Position numbers and translations under genes: made by a program. The notes beneath the pieces were generated by a model. It searched no databases, had not been told where the DNA came from, and worked only from the letters and a program-made list of their open reading frames with translations. From RPQJ01 sp041910015 (GTDB taxonomy: Bacteria; Pseudomonadota; Gammaproteobacteria; Steroidobacterales; Steroidobacteraceae), in contig JAYRRR010000133.1 of NCBI GenBank assembly GCA_041910015.1, forward strand, positions 4,718-68,717: a DNA stretch of 64,000 bases, written 5' to 3'. Of this stretch, positions 43,908 to 52,357 are shown in pieces; within the stretch, counting starts at the first letter, position 1, and each line of letters begins with the position of its first letter.

Positions 43908-44942
43908 TCAGCCGAACTGGCGCAGGAAGCGCAGGTCGTTGTCGAAGTACAGGCGGATGTCGTTGACGTTGTAGCGCAGCATGGTCAGGCGCTCGATGCC
44001 CATGCCGAACGCATAGCCCGTGTAGCGCTCCGGGTCGATCCCGACGTTGCGCAGGACGTTCGGGTGCACCATGCCGCAGCCGGCGACCTCGAGCCAGCCC
44101 GTCTGCTTGCAGACGCGGCAGCCCGCCCCGCTGCAGAACACGCACTCGATGTCGACTTCGGCCGAGGGCTCGGTGAACGGGAAGTACGACGGCCGGAAAC
44201 GGATGCCGAGGCTGCGCTCGAAATACCGCTGCACGAAGTCGTGCAACACCGCCTTCAGGTTTGCGAGGCTGACGCCCTCGTCGACGACCAGGCCCTCGAC
44301 CTGGTGGAACATGGGCGTGTGCGTCATGTCGGAGTCGCAGCGATAGACGCGCCCCGGCATGATCATCCTGAGCGGCGGTGCGTCGCGCAGCATGGCACGC
44401 ACCTGCACGGGCGAGGTGTGGGTGCGCAGCAGCCGGCCGTCCGGGAAGTAAAAGGTGTCGTGCATGGCCCGCGCGGGGTGGTTCGCGGGAATGTTGAGCG
44501 CCTCGAAATTGTGCCAGTCGTCCTCGACCTCCGGCCCCTCTTCCACCGTGAAGCCGGCGTGGCGGAACAGCGACTCGATGCGACGGCGCGTGCGCGTGAT
44601 CGGGTGCAGCCCGCCCGGCTGCTGGCCGCGACCCGGCAGCGTGACGTCGATGCGCCCCGCCGCAAGCTGGCGTTCGAGCTGTTCCCGCTCGAGTTGCGCC
44701 TTGCGCGCATCGATCGCCGCCGTGAGACCGTCGCGCACGGCGTTGATGCGGGCACCCGCGGCCTTGCGCTCTTCGGGCGGCAAGGCCCCGAGCGACTTGA
44801 GCTGCGCGGTGATTGCGCCCTTCTTGCCGAACAGCTCGACCTTGAGCGCTTCGAGATCGGCAAGCCCCGGGCACGAGGCGGCGCGGGCCTTCGCTTCGGC
44901 GGCGAGAGCGTCGAGTCCGGGGGACGTGGTTGTATCGCTCAT
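43908..44942 (-). CDS. pheS: phenylalanyl-tRNA synthetase alpha subunit
   Basis: A 344-residue class II synthetase subunit. The N-terminal coiled coil (residues 1-90) is followed by the catalytic core: HPITRTRRRIESLF, EVEDDWHNFEALN, RTHTSPVQVRAM, RVYRCDSDMTHTPMFHQ, RPSYFPFTEPSAEVDI, and motif 3 GYAFGMGIERLTMLRY. The 126 bp upstream contain a long palindromic repeat instead of an evident Phe-rich leader peptide. Confidence 0.98.
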   Translation of the reverse strand: MSDTTTSPGLDALAAEAKARAASCPGLADLEALKVELFGKKGAITAQLKSLGALPPEERKAAGARINAVRDGLTAAIDARKAQLEREQLERQLAAGRIDVTLPGRGQQPGGLHPITRTRRRIESLFRHAGFTVEEGPEVEDDWHNFEALNIPANHPARAMHDTFYFPDGRLLRTHTSPVQVRAMLRDAPPLRMIMPGRVYRCDSDMTHTPMFHQVEGLVVDEGVSLANLKAVLHDFVQRYFERSLGIRFRPSYFPFTEPSAEVDIECVFCSGAGCRVCKQTGWLEVAGCGMVHPNVLRNVGIDPERYTGYAFGMGIERLTMLRYNVNDIRLYFDNDLRFLRQFG

Positions 44943-45006
44943 GCGGCGCCTTTCCGTCTGGCGGGTCGCCGTCGACGCTCGAGGGCGACGTGCCGGCCAC
45001 TCCGCC

Positions 45007-45073
45007 GGGGACGCTCACCTGCTTCCGTCGACACGCGGGGAAGCAGGTGAGAAACAGGTGGATGTCCCCTATT
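45007..45073. repeat. palindromic intergenic repeat (REP-like) between rplT and pheS
   Basis: The core is a perfect 13-bp inverted repeat, CTCACCTGCTTCC (45014-45026) and GGAAGCAGGTGAG (45039-45051), around a 12-base centre. Outer arms GGGGAC (45007-45012) and GTCCCC (45064-45069) also pair. On the minus strand the left edge reads AAATAGGGGACAT, and the TAG is the stop codon of rplT. Words such as AATAGGGGACA occur in dispersed proteobacterial REP elements. It could act as an mRNA-stabilising hairpin or attenuator between rplT and pheS. Confidence 0.7.
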
Positions 45074-45428
45074 TCGCCAGGGCGGCCCTGGCCTGCTCCG
45101 CGATCTTGCCGAACGCCTCGAGGTCGTGCACCGCGAGGTCCGCGAGGAGCTTGCGGTCGATCTCCAGGCCCGCCGCCTTGATGCCGGCCATCAGGCGGCT
45201 GTACGACAGCTCGAACGTGCGGGCACCCGCGTTGATGCGGGTGATCCACAGCGCGCGCATGTCGCGCTTCTTGGCGCGGCGGTCACGATACGCATACTGG
45301 CCGGCCTTGATGACGGCCTGCTTCGCGGTGCGGTAAACCTTGCGGCGCGCGTTGTAATAACCCTTCGCCTTGGCGAGGACCTTCTTGTGACGGCGTCCTG
45401 CGATGACGCCACGCTTGACTCGTGCCAT
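45069..45428 (-). CDS. rplT: 50S ribosomal protein L20
   Basis: L20 (119 residues) binds 23S rRNA early in assembly and, in enterobacteria, represses its own operon. The sequence is standard: MARVKRGVIAGRRHKKVLAKAKGYY, AYRDRRAKKRDMRALWITRIN, SYSRLMAGIKAAGLEIDRK. Its TAG stop lies at the edge of the palindromic repeat. It follows rpmI after 12 bp. Confidence 0.99.
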   Translation of the reverse strand: MARVKRGVIAGRRHKKVLAKAKGYYNARRKVYRTAKQAVIKAGQYAYRDRRAKKRDMRALWITRINAGARTFELSYSRLMAGIKAAGLEIDRKLLADLAVHDLEAFGKIAEQARAALAK

Positions 45429-45440
45429 GGGTCACCTCGC

Positions 45441-45635
45441 TCAGGCGTGGGGGAGCAGTTGTTCGAGACGGACGAGGTCCTGCTTGGCGACCTGGGTGGT
45501 GCCACGCAACTGCCGCTTACGCTTCGTCGTCTTCTTGGTGAGGATGTGCCGCTTCTGCGACTGACCGCGTTTGAAGCCTTTCGCCGTCTTGCGAAAACGC
45601 TTGGCCGCGGCCCGGTTGGTCTTCAACTTGGGCAT
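45441..45635 (-). CDS. rpmI: 50S ribosomal protein L35
   Basis: A 64-residue, strongly basic ribosomal protein starting MPKLKTNRAAAKRFRKT, with GKGFKRGQSQKRHILTKKT-type residues. It lies between infC (83 bp upstream) and rplT, the conserved order. Confidence 0.98.
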   Translation of the reverse strand: MPKLKTNRAAAKRFRKTAKGFKRGQSQKRHILTKKTTKRKRQLRGTTQVAKQDLVRLEQLLPHA

Positions 45636-45718
45636 GCCATTGACTCCTGATTTTGATGGCCCATCTCGCCCACGCCTTGCGGAGCGGGTTCGAGGGCGAA
45701 AGACGGCCGAAGCCGCCC

Positions 45719-46243
45719 TTACTTCTTTTTCGGCGCGAGCATCATGACCATCTGCCGGCCTTCCATCAGCGGGTTCTGCTCGACCACGGCGTGCGCCGCG
45801 AGGTCTTGCTGCAACCGCTGCAGGAGTTGCCGACCGAGGTCGGTGTGCGCCATCTCACGGCCTCGGAAACGCAATGTCACCTTGGCCTTGTCTCCTTCCT
45901 CGAAAAAGCGCACCAGATTCCTGAGCTTGATCTGATAGTCGCCTTCGTCGGTTCCGGGACGGAACTTCACTTCCTTGATCTGTATCTGCTTCTGCTTCTT
46001 CTTCGCCGCGGCCGCCTTCTTGTTCTGTTCGAACTGGAATTTGCCGAAGTCGATGATCCGGCACACCGGCGGGTCCGCCATCGGCGAGACCTCGATGAGG
46101 TCGAGATCCTGCGAGGCGGCGAGCTCGAGCGCCTCGAAGCGGCTCATCACCCCGACTTGCTCACCGTCTGCGCCGATGACGCGAAGCTGCGGGGCCGTGA
46201 TTTCGTGGTTGCGCCGGATGCGCTTGGAAGTTGGAGCAGAGAT
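45719..46243 (-). CDS. infC: translation initiation factor IF-3, apparent ATC start
   Basis: IF3 (174 residues) proofreads start codon selection. The two domains are present: N-terminal RRNHEITAPQLRVIGADGEQVGVM and C-terminal RPGTDEGDYQIKLRNLVRFFEEGDKAKVTLRFRGRE (read across 105-140). The expected N-terminus begins at an ATC codon at 46243, 4 bp after the thrS stop, with GAGGG ending 8 bases upstream inside thrS. ATG or GTG starts in the open frame above would lie inside thrS. IF3 genes commonly use AUU or similar codons for self-control. Confidence 0.95.
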   Translation of the reverse strand: MSAPTSKRIRRNHEITAPQLRVIGADGEQVGVMSRFEALELAASQDLDLIEVSPMADPPVCRIIDFGKFQFEQNKKAAAAKKKQKQIQIKEVKFRPGTDEGDYQIKLRNLVRFFEEGDKAKVTLRFRGREMAHTDLGRQLLQRLQQDLAAHAVVEQNPLMEGRQMVMMLAPKKK

Positions 46244-46247
46244 GCGA

Positions 46248-48182
46248 TCAACCCTCTTCTGACAAACGAACACGGCCGCGGCTCGCGACTTCGAAGGCAA
46301 GCTTCGAGGCGAGGGTTTCGAGGCCCATCGACCCGAGGTCTTTGCCTTCGCGCGTGCGCACGGCCAGCGAATTCGACCCCGACTCGCGGTCGCCCGCGAT
46401 CAGCAGGTACGGGACCCGCTGCAGGGTGTGTTCGCGGATTTTAAAGCCGACTTTCTCGTTTCGCAAATCCAATTCGACCCGAAGCCCCTGATTTTTCAGG
46501 AATTCGGTTGCTCGCCGGACGTAATCGGCCTGCGCCCCGGTGATATTCATGACCACGGCCTGCACGGGCGCCAGCCAAGCCGGGAATCGGCCGGCGTGGT
46601 GCTCGATCAGGATGCCGATGAAGCGTTCCATCGAGCCCAGCACGGCGCGGTGCAGCATCACCGGCCGGTGGGCCGCGCCATCCTCGCCGATGTACTCCGC
46701 CCCGAGACGCTCGGGCAGGATCGGATCGAGCTGCAGCGTGCCGCATTGCCAGTCACGGCCGATCGCGTCGCGCAGCACGAACTCGAGCTTCGGGCCGTAG
46801 AACGCGCCCTCGCCCGGGTTCAGCTCGTAGTCGAGCCCGGCCGCCGCGCAGGCGTCCCGGAGTGCCGCCTCGGCCTTGTCCCAGAGTTCGTCGGAGCCCG
46901 CGCGCTGCACGGGCCGGTCCGAGAACTTGATGCGAACGTCGGTGAACCCGAAGTCGGCGTAGACGCTCCTGAGCAGCGCGCAGAATGCAGCCGTCTCGGC
47001 GTTGATCTGGTCTTCGCGGCAGAAGATGTGCGCGTCGTCCTGTGTGAACGCGCGCACACGCATGATCCCGTGCAGTGCGCCCGACGGCTCGTTGCGATGA
47101 CAGGCACCGAACTCGGCCATGCGCAGCGGCAGGTCGCGATACGACTTGATGCCCTGCCGGTAGATCATCACGTGGCAGGGGCAGTTCATCGGCTTCACCG
47201 CCAGCGTCCGGTTCTCGGACTCGGCGATGAACATGTTGGGCGCGTAGTTCTCCCAGTGCCCGGAACGCTCCCAGAGCACACGGTCGACGAGCTGCGGCGT
47301 GCGCACCTCCACGTAGCCCTCGGCCGCGAGCCGCTCGCGCATGTACTGCTCGACCGTGCGCCACAGCGTCCAGCCCTTCGGATGCCAGAACACGCTGCCA
47401 ACCGCTTCGTCCTGTGTGTGGAACAGGCCGAGCTCGCGCCCGAGCCGGCGGTGGTCGCGCTTCTCGGCTTCCTCGAGCCGCGTCAGATAGCCCTTGAGGC
47501 TCTTCTCGTCGGGCCACGCCGTGCCGTAGATGCGCTGGAGCATCTCGTTGCGCGAGTCGCCGCGCCAGTACGCACCGGCGACCTTCATCAGCTTGAACGC
47601 GCCGAGCTTGCCGGTGCCCGGCACGTGCGGGCCGCGGCAGAGATCGAACCAGTCGCCCTGCCCGTACAGGCTGATGTCCTCGTTCGCGGGAATGCTCGCG
47701 ATGATCTCGGCCTTGTAGTGCTCGCCGAGCCTGCGGAACACGTCGACCGCCTCGTCGCGCGGCATCACGCGCCGGCTCACCGGCAGGTTGGCCTGCGCGA
47801 GTTCGTGCATCTTCGCCTCGAACTTCGCGAGGTCCTCCGGCGTGAAGGGCCGCTTGAAGGCGAAGTCGTAATAGAAGCCGTCTTCGATGACCGGGCCGAT
47901 CGTGACCTGCGCCTCCGGGTAGACCGACTGCACGGCCTGCGCGAGCAGATGCGCAGTGGAATGCCGCAGGATCTCGAGGCCCTCGGGGTCTTTGGCCGTG
48001 ATGATGGCGACGCTGGCGTCGCGCTCGATCAGGTGCGAGTTGTCGACGAGCCTGCCGTCGACTCGTCCGGCCAGCGCCGCCCTGGCCAGCCCCGGGCCGA
48101 TGGCCGCGGCGACGTCCGCCACGGTGACCGGGCTCTCGAAACAGCGCTGGCTGCCGTCTGGCAGGGTGATGACGACCGGCAT
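46248..48182 (-). CDS. thrS: threonyl-tRNA synthetase
   Basis: A 644-residue class II synthetase. Order: TGS domain (1-62), editing domain with HSTAHLLAQAVQ and zinc-type residues, catalytic domain with MNCPCHVMIY, RMAEFGACHRNEPSGALHG, VRAFTQDDAHIFC and HRAVLGSMERFIGILIEHHAG, then the anticodon-binding domain. It leads thrS-infC-rpmI-rplT. No threonine-type anticodon mimic or T-box was recognised in the short upstream stretch before tRNA-Val. Confidence 0.98.
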   Translation of the reverse strand: MPVVITLPDGSQRCFESPVTVADVAAAIGPGLARAALAGRVDGRLVDNSHLIERDASVAIITAKDPEGLEILRHSTAHLLAQAVQSVYPEAQVTIGPVIEDGFYYDFAFKRPFTPEDLAKFEAKMHELAQANLPVSRRVMPRDEAVDVFRRLGEHYKAEIIASIPANEDISLYGQGDWFDLCRGPHVPGTGKLGAFKLMKVAGAYWRGDSRNEMLQRIYGTAWPDEKSLKGYLTRLEEAEKRDHRRLGRELGLFHTQDEAVGSVFWHPKGWTLWRTVEQYMRERLAAEGYVEVRTPQLVDRVLWERSGHWENYAPNMFIAESENRTLAVKPMNCPCHVMIYRQGIKSYRDLPLRMAEFGACHRNEPSGALHGIMRVRAFTQDDAHIFCREDQINAETAAFCALLRSVYADFGFTDVRIKFSDRPVQRAGSDELWDKAEAALRDACAAAGLDYELNPGEGAFYGPKLEFVLRDAIGRDWQCGTLQLDPILPERLGAEYIGEDGAAHRPVMLHRAVLGSMERFIGILIEHHAGRFPAWLAPVQAVVMNITGAQADYVRRATEFLKNQGLRVELDLRNEKVGFKIREHTLQRVPYLLIAGDRESGSNSLAVRTREGKDLGSMGLETLASKLAFEVASRGRVRLSEEG

Positions 48183-48250
48183 CGACGTAAGTCCCGATGG
48201 TTAGTCACGACGACCCAGTGCCGGGATCGTGCCAGTGCCCGGGATCGTGG

Positions 48251-48322
48251 TGGGCGCACGTGGGATCGAACCACGGACCCCTACCATGTCAAGGTAGTGC
48301 TCTACCGCTGAGCTATGCGCCC
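48251..48322 (-). tRNA. tRNA-Val (anticodon GAC)
   Basis: Acceptor GGGCGCA/TGCGCCC, D arm GCTC/GAGC, anticodon stem CTACC/GGTAG with loop TTGACAT, T arm CGTGG/CCACG with TTCGATC. Length 72 with discriminator A; CCA is not encoded. Confidence 0.97.
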
Positions 48323-48383
48323 TCAAACGAGCCGCGAAGGATAGCACGGGAAAGAACCGTGTCCAGCGGAACCGCAGGCAGCC

Positions 48384-50411
48384 CTATCCTGCCCTCTCCC
48401 CCGGTTCGCCAAACACCTGGTGCCGCAACCGCCCGATCTGGTCGCGCAGGCGCGCGGCCTCCTCGAACTCGAGGTTGCGCGCGTACCTGTACATCTCGGC
48501 CTCGAGCTTGCGGATGCGCTTCATGGCCTGCTCCGGACCCAGGAGCACTCCGCCCTCCTGCGCCACACCACCCCGCCGCATCGCTTCCGTCATCGCGCCG
48601 ACGCGCGCCCCTTCCATGACGTCGTGCACGGCCTTGACGATGGACTGCGGCGTGATGCCGTGCTTCGCGTTGTACTCGAGTTGCTTCGCGCGGCGCCGGT
48701 TCGTCTCGTCGAGCGCCTTCTGCATCGAGCCCGTCACCGTGTCGGCGTAGAGGATCGCGCGGCCGTGCACGTTGCGCGCGGCACGCCCGATCGTCTGGAT
48801 CAGCGAGCCCGCAGATCGCAGGAACCCTTCCTTGTCGGCGTCGAGGATGGCGACGAGCGCGACCTCGGGCATGTCGAGACCTTCGCGCAGCAGATTGATG
48901 CCGACCAGCACGTCGAACTTGCCGAGACGCAGGTCGCGGATGATCTCCACGCGCTCGACGGTCTCGATGTCCGAGTGCAGGTAGCGCACCTTGACGCCGT
49001 GCTCGTGCAGGTACTCGGTGAGGTCCTCGGCCATGCGCTTCGTCAGCGTCGTGATCAGCACGCGCTGGGCCTGCGCGACACAGCGATGGATTTCCGACAG
49101 CACGTCGTCGACCTGCGTGCGCACCGGCCGGATCTCCACCTCGGGGTCGACCAGTCCCGTGGGACGCACGACCTGCTCGACCACCTCGCCCGAGTGGCTG
49201 CGCTCGTACGGGCCGGGCGTCGCCGAGACGAAGATCATCTGCGGCGCGAGCGCCTCCCATTCGTCGAACCGCAGGGGCCGGTTGTCGAGCGCCGACGGCA
49301 GCCGGAAGCCGTACTGAACCAGCGTTTCCTTGCGCGAGCGGTCGCCGCGGAACATGCCGCCGATCTGCGGCACGGTGACGTGGCTTTCGTCGATGAGGAG
49401 CAGCGCGTCGCGCGGCAGGTAGTCGAACAGCGTCGGCGGCGGCTCGCCGGCCTGGCGCCCGGAAAGATAGCGCGAGTAGTTCTCGATGCCCGCGCAATAG
49501 CCCACTTCCATCATCATCTCGAGGTCGAACACCGTGCGCTGCTCGAGCCGCTGCGCCTCGACGAGCTTGCCCTGTTCGCGCAGCTCGATCAGCCGCGCGC
49601 GCAGTTCACCACGAATGTCCTCGATGGCGGCGTCGATGCGCTCACGCGGCGTGACGTAGTGCGAGGACGGATACACGGTGAGCCGCGGCACCTTGCGCAG
49701 GACCTCGCCCGTGAGCGGATCGAACCAGCTCAGCGCCTCGATCTCGTCGTCGAACAGCTCGACGCGTGCGGCCTCGCGCTCGGACTCGGCCGGGAAGATG
49801 TCGATGACGTCGCCGCGGACGCGATAGGTGCCCTGCGTGAGGTCGAGTTCGTTGCGCGTGTACTGCATGTCCGCGAGCCGGCGCAGCAGCTTGCGCTGCT
49901 CGAGTCTGTCGCCGCGATCGAGGTGCAGCACCATGCTCAGGTAGGCCTTGGGGTCGCCGAGGCCGTAGATGGCGGAGACGGTTGCGACGATGATCGAATC
50001 CGGCCGTTCGAGCAGCGCCTTGGTGGCCGACAGGCGCATCTGCTCGATGTGCTCGTTGACCGAGGCGTCCTTCTCGATGTAGGTGTCCGACGAGGGGACG
50101 TATGCCTCGGGCTGGTAGTAGTCGTAGTAGCTGACGAAGTACTCGACCGCATTGTGCGGGAAGAACTCCTTGAACTCGCCGTAGAGCTGCGCCGCGAGCG
50201 TCTTGTTGTGCGCCATGACCAGCGTCGGCCGTTGCACCTGTTGGATGACGTTCGCGACGCTGAAGGTCTTTCCGGAGCCCGTGACTCCCAGCAGCGTCTG
50301 GTGCGCGAGCCCGTTCTGCAGCCCTTCGACGAGGCGCGCGATGGCTTCGGGCTGGTCGCCCGCGGGTTCGTAGCCGGCCTGGAGTTGAAACCTGCGCGCG
50401 ATGTCGGTCAT
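48384..50411 (-). CDS. uvrB: excinuclease ABC subunit B
   Basis: UvrB (675 residues) is the damage-verifying helicase of nucleotide excision repair. Visible are Walker A GVTGSGKT, the beta-hairpin region YFVSYYDYYQPEAYVP, IDESH (DEAD-like box), TIGRAARNVHGRAILYAD (motif VI) and the C-terminal UVR motif (LEAEMYRYARNLEFEEAARLRDQI spans 641-664). I chose the ATG at 50411. It is divergent from the aminotransferase gene, with about 90 bp shared. No LexA box (CTG-N10-CAG) was evident there. Confidence 0.98.
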   Translation of the reverse strand: MTDIARRFQLQAGYEPAGDQPEAIARLVEGLQNGLAHQTLLGVTGSGKTFSVANVIQQVQRPTLVMAHNKTLAAQLYGEFKEFFPHNAVEYFVSYYDYYQPEAYVPSSDTYIEKDASVNEHIEQMRLSATKALLERPDSIIVATVSAIYGLGDPKAYLSMVLHLDRGDRLEQRKLLRRLADMQYTRNELDLTQGTYRVRGDVIDIFPAESEREAARVELFDDEIEALSWFDPLTGEVLRKVPRLTVYPSSHYVTPRERIDAAIEDIRGELRARLIELREQGKLVEAQRLEQRTVFDLEMMMEVGYCAGIENYSRYLSGRQAGEPPPTLFDYLPRDALLLIDESHVTVPQIGGMFRGDRSRKETLVQYGFRLPSALDNRPLRFDEWEALAPQMIFVSATPGPYERSHSGEVVEQVVRPTGLVDPEVEIRPVRTQVDDVLSEIHRCVAQAQRVLITTLTKRMAEDLTEYLHEHGVKVRYLHSDIETVERVEIIRDLRLGKFDVLVGINLLREGLDMPEVALVAILDADKEGFLRSAGSLIQTIGRAARNVHGRAILYADTVTGSMQKALDETNRRRAKQLEYNAKHGITPQSIVKAVHDVMEGARVGAMTEAMRRGGVAQEGGVLLGPEQAMKRIRKLEAEMYRYARNLEFEEAARLRDQIGRLRHQVFGEPGERAG

Positions 50412-50443
50412 GCAGCCCCTGCCTGATCCCTGGCAATGCAACC

Positions 50444-50472
50444 TTGGGAGACCCGGCAGATTAGCCTAAAAT
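50444..50472 (+). promoter_or_regulatory. sigma-70 promoter of the aspartate aminotransferase gene
   Basis: TTGGGA (50444-50449) and TAAAAT (50467-50472) are separated by exactly 17 bases. Transcription would begin near 50479. The first in-frame ATG (50471) lies inside the -10 box, so translation must start later, at the GTG at 50504. Confidence 0.7.
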
Positions 50473-50503
50473 GCGCCGTCTCCTGCGTCCCCGGAATACC
50501 CCA

Positions 50504-51706
50504 GTGCCCGTCGAAACCGCAGCGCGCGTCAGCCGCGTCAAGCCCTCTCCCACCGTTGCACTCACCGGTCGAGTCGCCAGGCTCAAGGCCGAGGGCAAGG
50601 ACATCATCGGTCTCGGCGTCGGCGAGCCCGACTTCGACACGCCCGCGCACATTGCCGAGGCCGGCATCGAGGCGATCAGGAAGGGCTTCACGCGCTATAC
50701 GGCCGTCGAAGGCATTCCGGAACTCAAGGATGCCATCATCGGCAAGTTCGAGCGCGACAACGGCATCCGCTACACGCGGCCGCAGGTGCTGGTGTCGACC
50801 GGCGCAAAGCAGACGATCTACAACCTGTTCATGGCGTTGATCGACCCGGGCGACGAGGTCGTCGTCCCGGCACCGTACTGGGTCTCGTACCCCGACATGG
50901 CGCTGCTCGCGGAAGGCGTGCCGGTCATGCCGTACGCGGGTCCCGAGCAGGGCTACAAGATCACACCGGAGCAACTCGACCGCGCGATCACGCCGCGCAC
51001 GCGCATTTTCATGCTGAACAGCCCCAGCAACCCGACCGGAGCCGCCTACACGCGCGCCGAGCTCGAGGCGCTCGGCGCCGTGCTGGCGAAGCATCCGCGT
51101 GTGATCGTCGCGACCGACGACATGTACGAGCACATCTACTGGGCGCCAGAGCCGTTCTGCAGCTTCCTGACGGCCAATCCGCATCTCTATGACCGCACCG
51201 TGACCATCAACGGTGTCTCGAAGAGCTATGCCATGACCGGCTGGCGCATCGGCTACTGCGGCGGGCCCGTCGAGATCATCACGGCCATGTCGACGATCCA
51301 GAGCCAGAGCACGTCAAACCCGGTGTCGATGTCGCAGAAAGCGGCCGTCGCGGCGATCACCGGCGATCAGGCCTGCGTCGCCGAGATGAACAGGCATTTC
51401 AAGGCGCGCCACGACTTCTTCAACGCCGGGCTGAACGCACTGCCGGGTTTCAAGGTGCTGCCCGCCGCGGGCACCTTCTATGCGTTCTGCGACATCGGCG
51501 GGGCGATGCACGCCCTCGGCCACGTCGACGACAATGCGTTCGCCGAGTTCCTGCTCGACAAGGCCGGCGTCGCGGGCGTGCCGGGCTCAGGCTTCGGCGC
51601 GCCGGGCCACATCCGGTTCTCGTTCGCCGTGAGCATGGAGACGCTCGAGCAGGCACTCGAGCGGATTGGCCAGGCCCTGCGCGCGGCTCAGGCCAGCTCG
51701 GGATAG
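50504..51706 (+). CDS. aspC: PLP-dependent aspartate aminotransferase (class I, subgroup I-gamma type)
   Basis: A 400-residue transaminase. Markers are LKAEGKDIIGLGVGEPDFDTP, GFTRYTAVEGIPELK, APYWVSYPDMALL, MLNSPSNPTGAAYT and the PLP Lys in GVSKSYAMTGWRIGY. The group converts aspartate and oxaloacetate and often also prephenate. The start is a GTG at 50504, chosen because the upstream ATG lies inside the predicted promoter and the length then fits the family. The last 19 bp overlap the convergent small gene. Confidence 0.92.
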   Translation: MPVETAARVSRVKPSPTVALTGRVARLKAEGKDIIGLGVGEPDFDTPAHIAEAGIEAIRKGFTRYTAVEGIPELKDAIIGKFERDNGIRYTRPQVLVSTGAKQTIYNLFMALIDPGDEVVVPAPYWVSYPDMALLAEGVPVMPYAGPEQGYKITPEQLDRAITPRTRIFMLNSPSNPTGAAYTRAELEALGAVLAKHPRVIVATDDMYEHIYWAPEPFCSFLTANPHLYDRTVTINGVSKSYAMTGWRIGYCGGPVEIITAMSTIQSQSTSNPVSMSQKAAVAAITGDQACVAEMNRHFKARHDFFNAGLNALPGFKVLPAAGTFYAFCDIGGAMHALGHVDDNAFAEFLLDKAGVAGVPGSGFGAPGHIRFSFAVSMETLEQALERIGQALRAAQASSG

Positions 51707-52059
51707 TCGGACGTGCGTCGTCCGCGGTTGCGGCGGCGTTCGACGACCGGGTCGGCTGTCAGGATCGAGTTCCACACGTCGTACTCGCGTCGGTCGAAGC
51801 CGGCGCGACGGTCGTCGTGGTGCACGTAGCGGCACTGGCAGTTGGCAGGGGAGCACGTCGGCTGCGGCAGCACGGGTGCTTCCGCAGACAGGAAACGCCT
51901 GCCTTCCAGCGTCAGCGAGGTAGCCGCGCAGGCGGGGCCGCACTGGACGCTGACCGCGTGATAGCGGTTGCTGCGAGCCACCTCGGACCCGGCGCGGTGG
52001 GCCGTCGCACGGCGAACCGGCTTGGCCGGAGGGTCGCTTTTCCAGAAGCCGAATGCCAT
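51688..52059 (-). CDS. conserved-looking hypothetical protein, Cys/His-rich
   Basis: A 123-residue protein with a good GGAGG 8 bases before the ATG at 52059. It has two Cys clusters: CGPAC near residue 41 and CSPANCQCRYVHHDDRR at residues 69-85, the latter with adjacent His-His. The C-terminus is Arg-rich (ERRRNRGRRTSDYPELA). The Cys/His arrangement suggests a metal site. I have seen similar CQCRYVHHDDRR-like text in proteobacterial hypothetical proteins but cannot name a family or function. Confidence 0.7.
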   Translation of the reverse strand: MAFGFWKSDPPAKPVRRATAHRAGSEVARSNRYHAVSVQCGPACAATSLTLEGRRFLSAEAPVLPQPTCSPANCQCRYVHHDDRRAGFDRREYDVWNSILTADPVVERRRNRGRRTSDYPELA

Positions 52060-52224
52060 GGGTGAACCTCCGCGACCATCAAAATCCTTGCGTGGGCTCA
52101 GTTTACGCCGAGCTGGAGCCTCGGTGACCTCGATTTGCACGGACTCGTTCGACGCCTGGAGGCGTCGTACCCTTGACGGATACTCGCCGCAACACGAGAA
52201 TCATCGGCTCCTCTCGGCATCCGT

Positions 52225-52299
52225 TCCGACATAGCTCAGCGGTAGAGCAGCTGACTGTTAATCAGCGGGTCCCTGGTTCGAATCCAGGTGTCGGAGCCA
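52225..52299 (+). tRNA. tRNA-Asn (anticodon GTT)
   Basis: Acceptor TCCGACA/TGTCGGA, D arm GCTC/GAGC, anticodon stem GCTGA/TCAGC with loop CTGTTAA, T arm CCTGG/CCAGG with TTCGAAT. CCA is encoded, unlike in the other two tRNA genes here. Confidence 0.98.
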
Positions 52300-52311
52300 C
52301 CCTCACAGCAA

Positions 52312-52341
52312 AACCCCGGCACGTGGCCGGGGTTCTCGTTG
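52312..52341 (+). terminator. terminator after tRNA-Asn
   Basis: AACCCCGGC, loop ACGTG, GCCGGGGTT forms a 9-bp perfect stem followed by TCTCGTT. It lies 13 bp after the tRNA and also just past the end of the convergent exported-protein gene. Confidence 0.75.
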
Positions 52342-52357
52342 CAACCGAAAGCGGCGG

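Noticed and set aside
44943..45068. pheM-like Phe-rich leader peptide and attenuator before pheS
   Set aside because: No short frame rich in Phe codons was found. The inverted repeat here lacks a T-run and matches a dispersed repeat instead.
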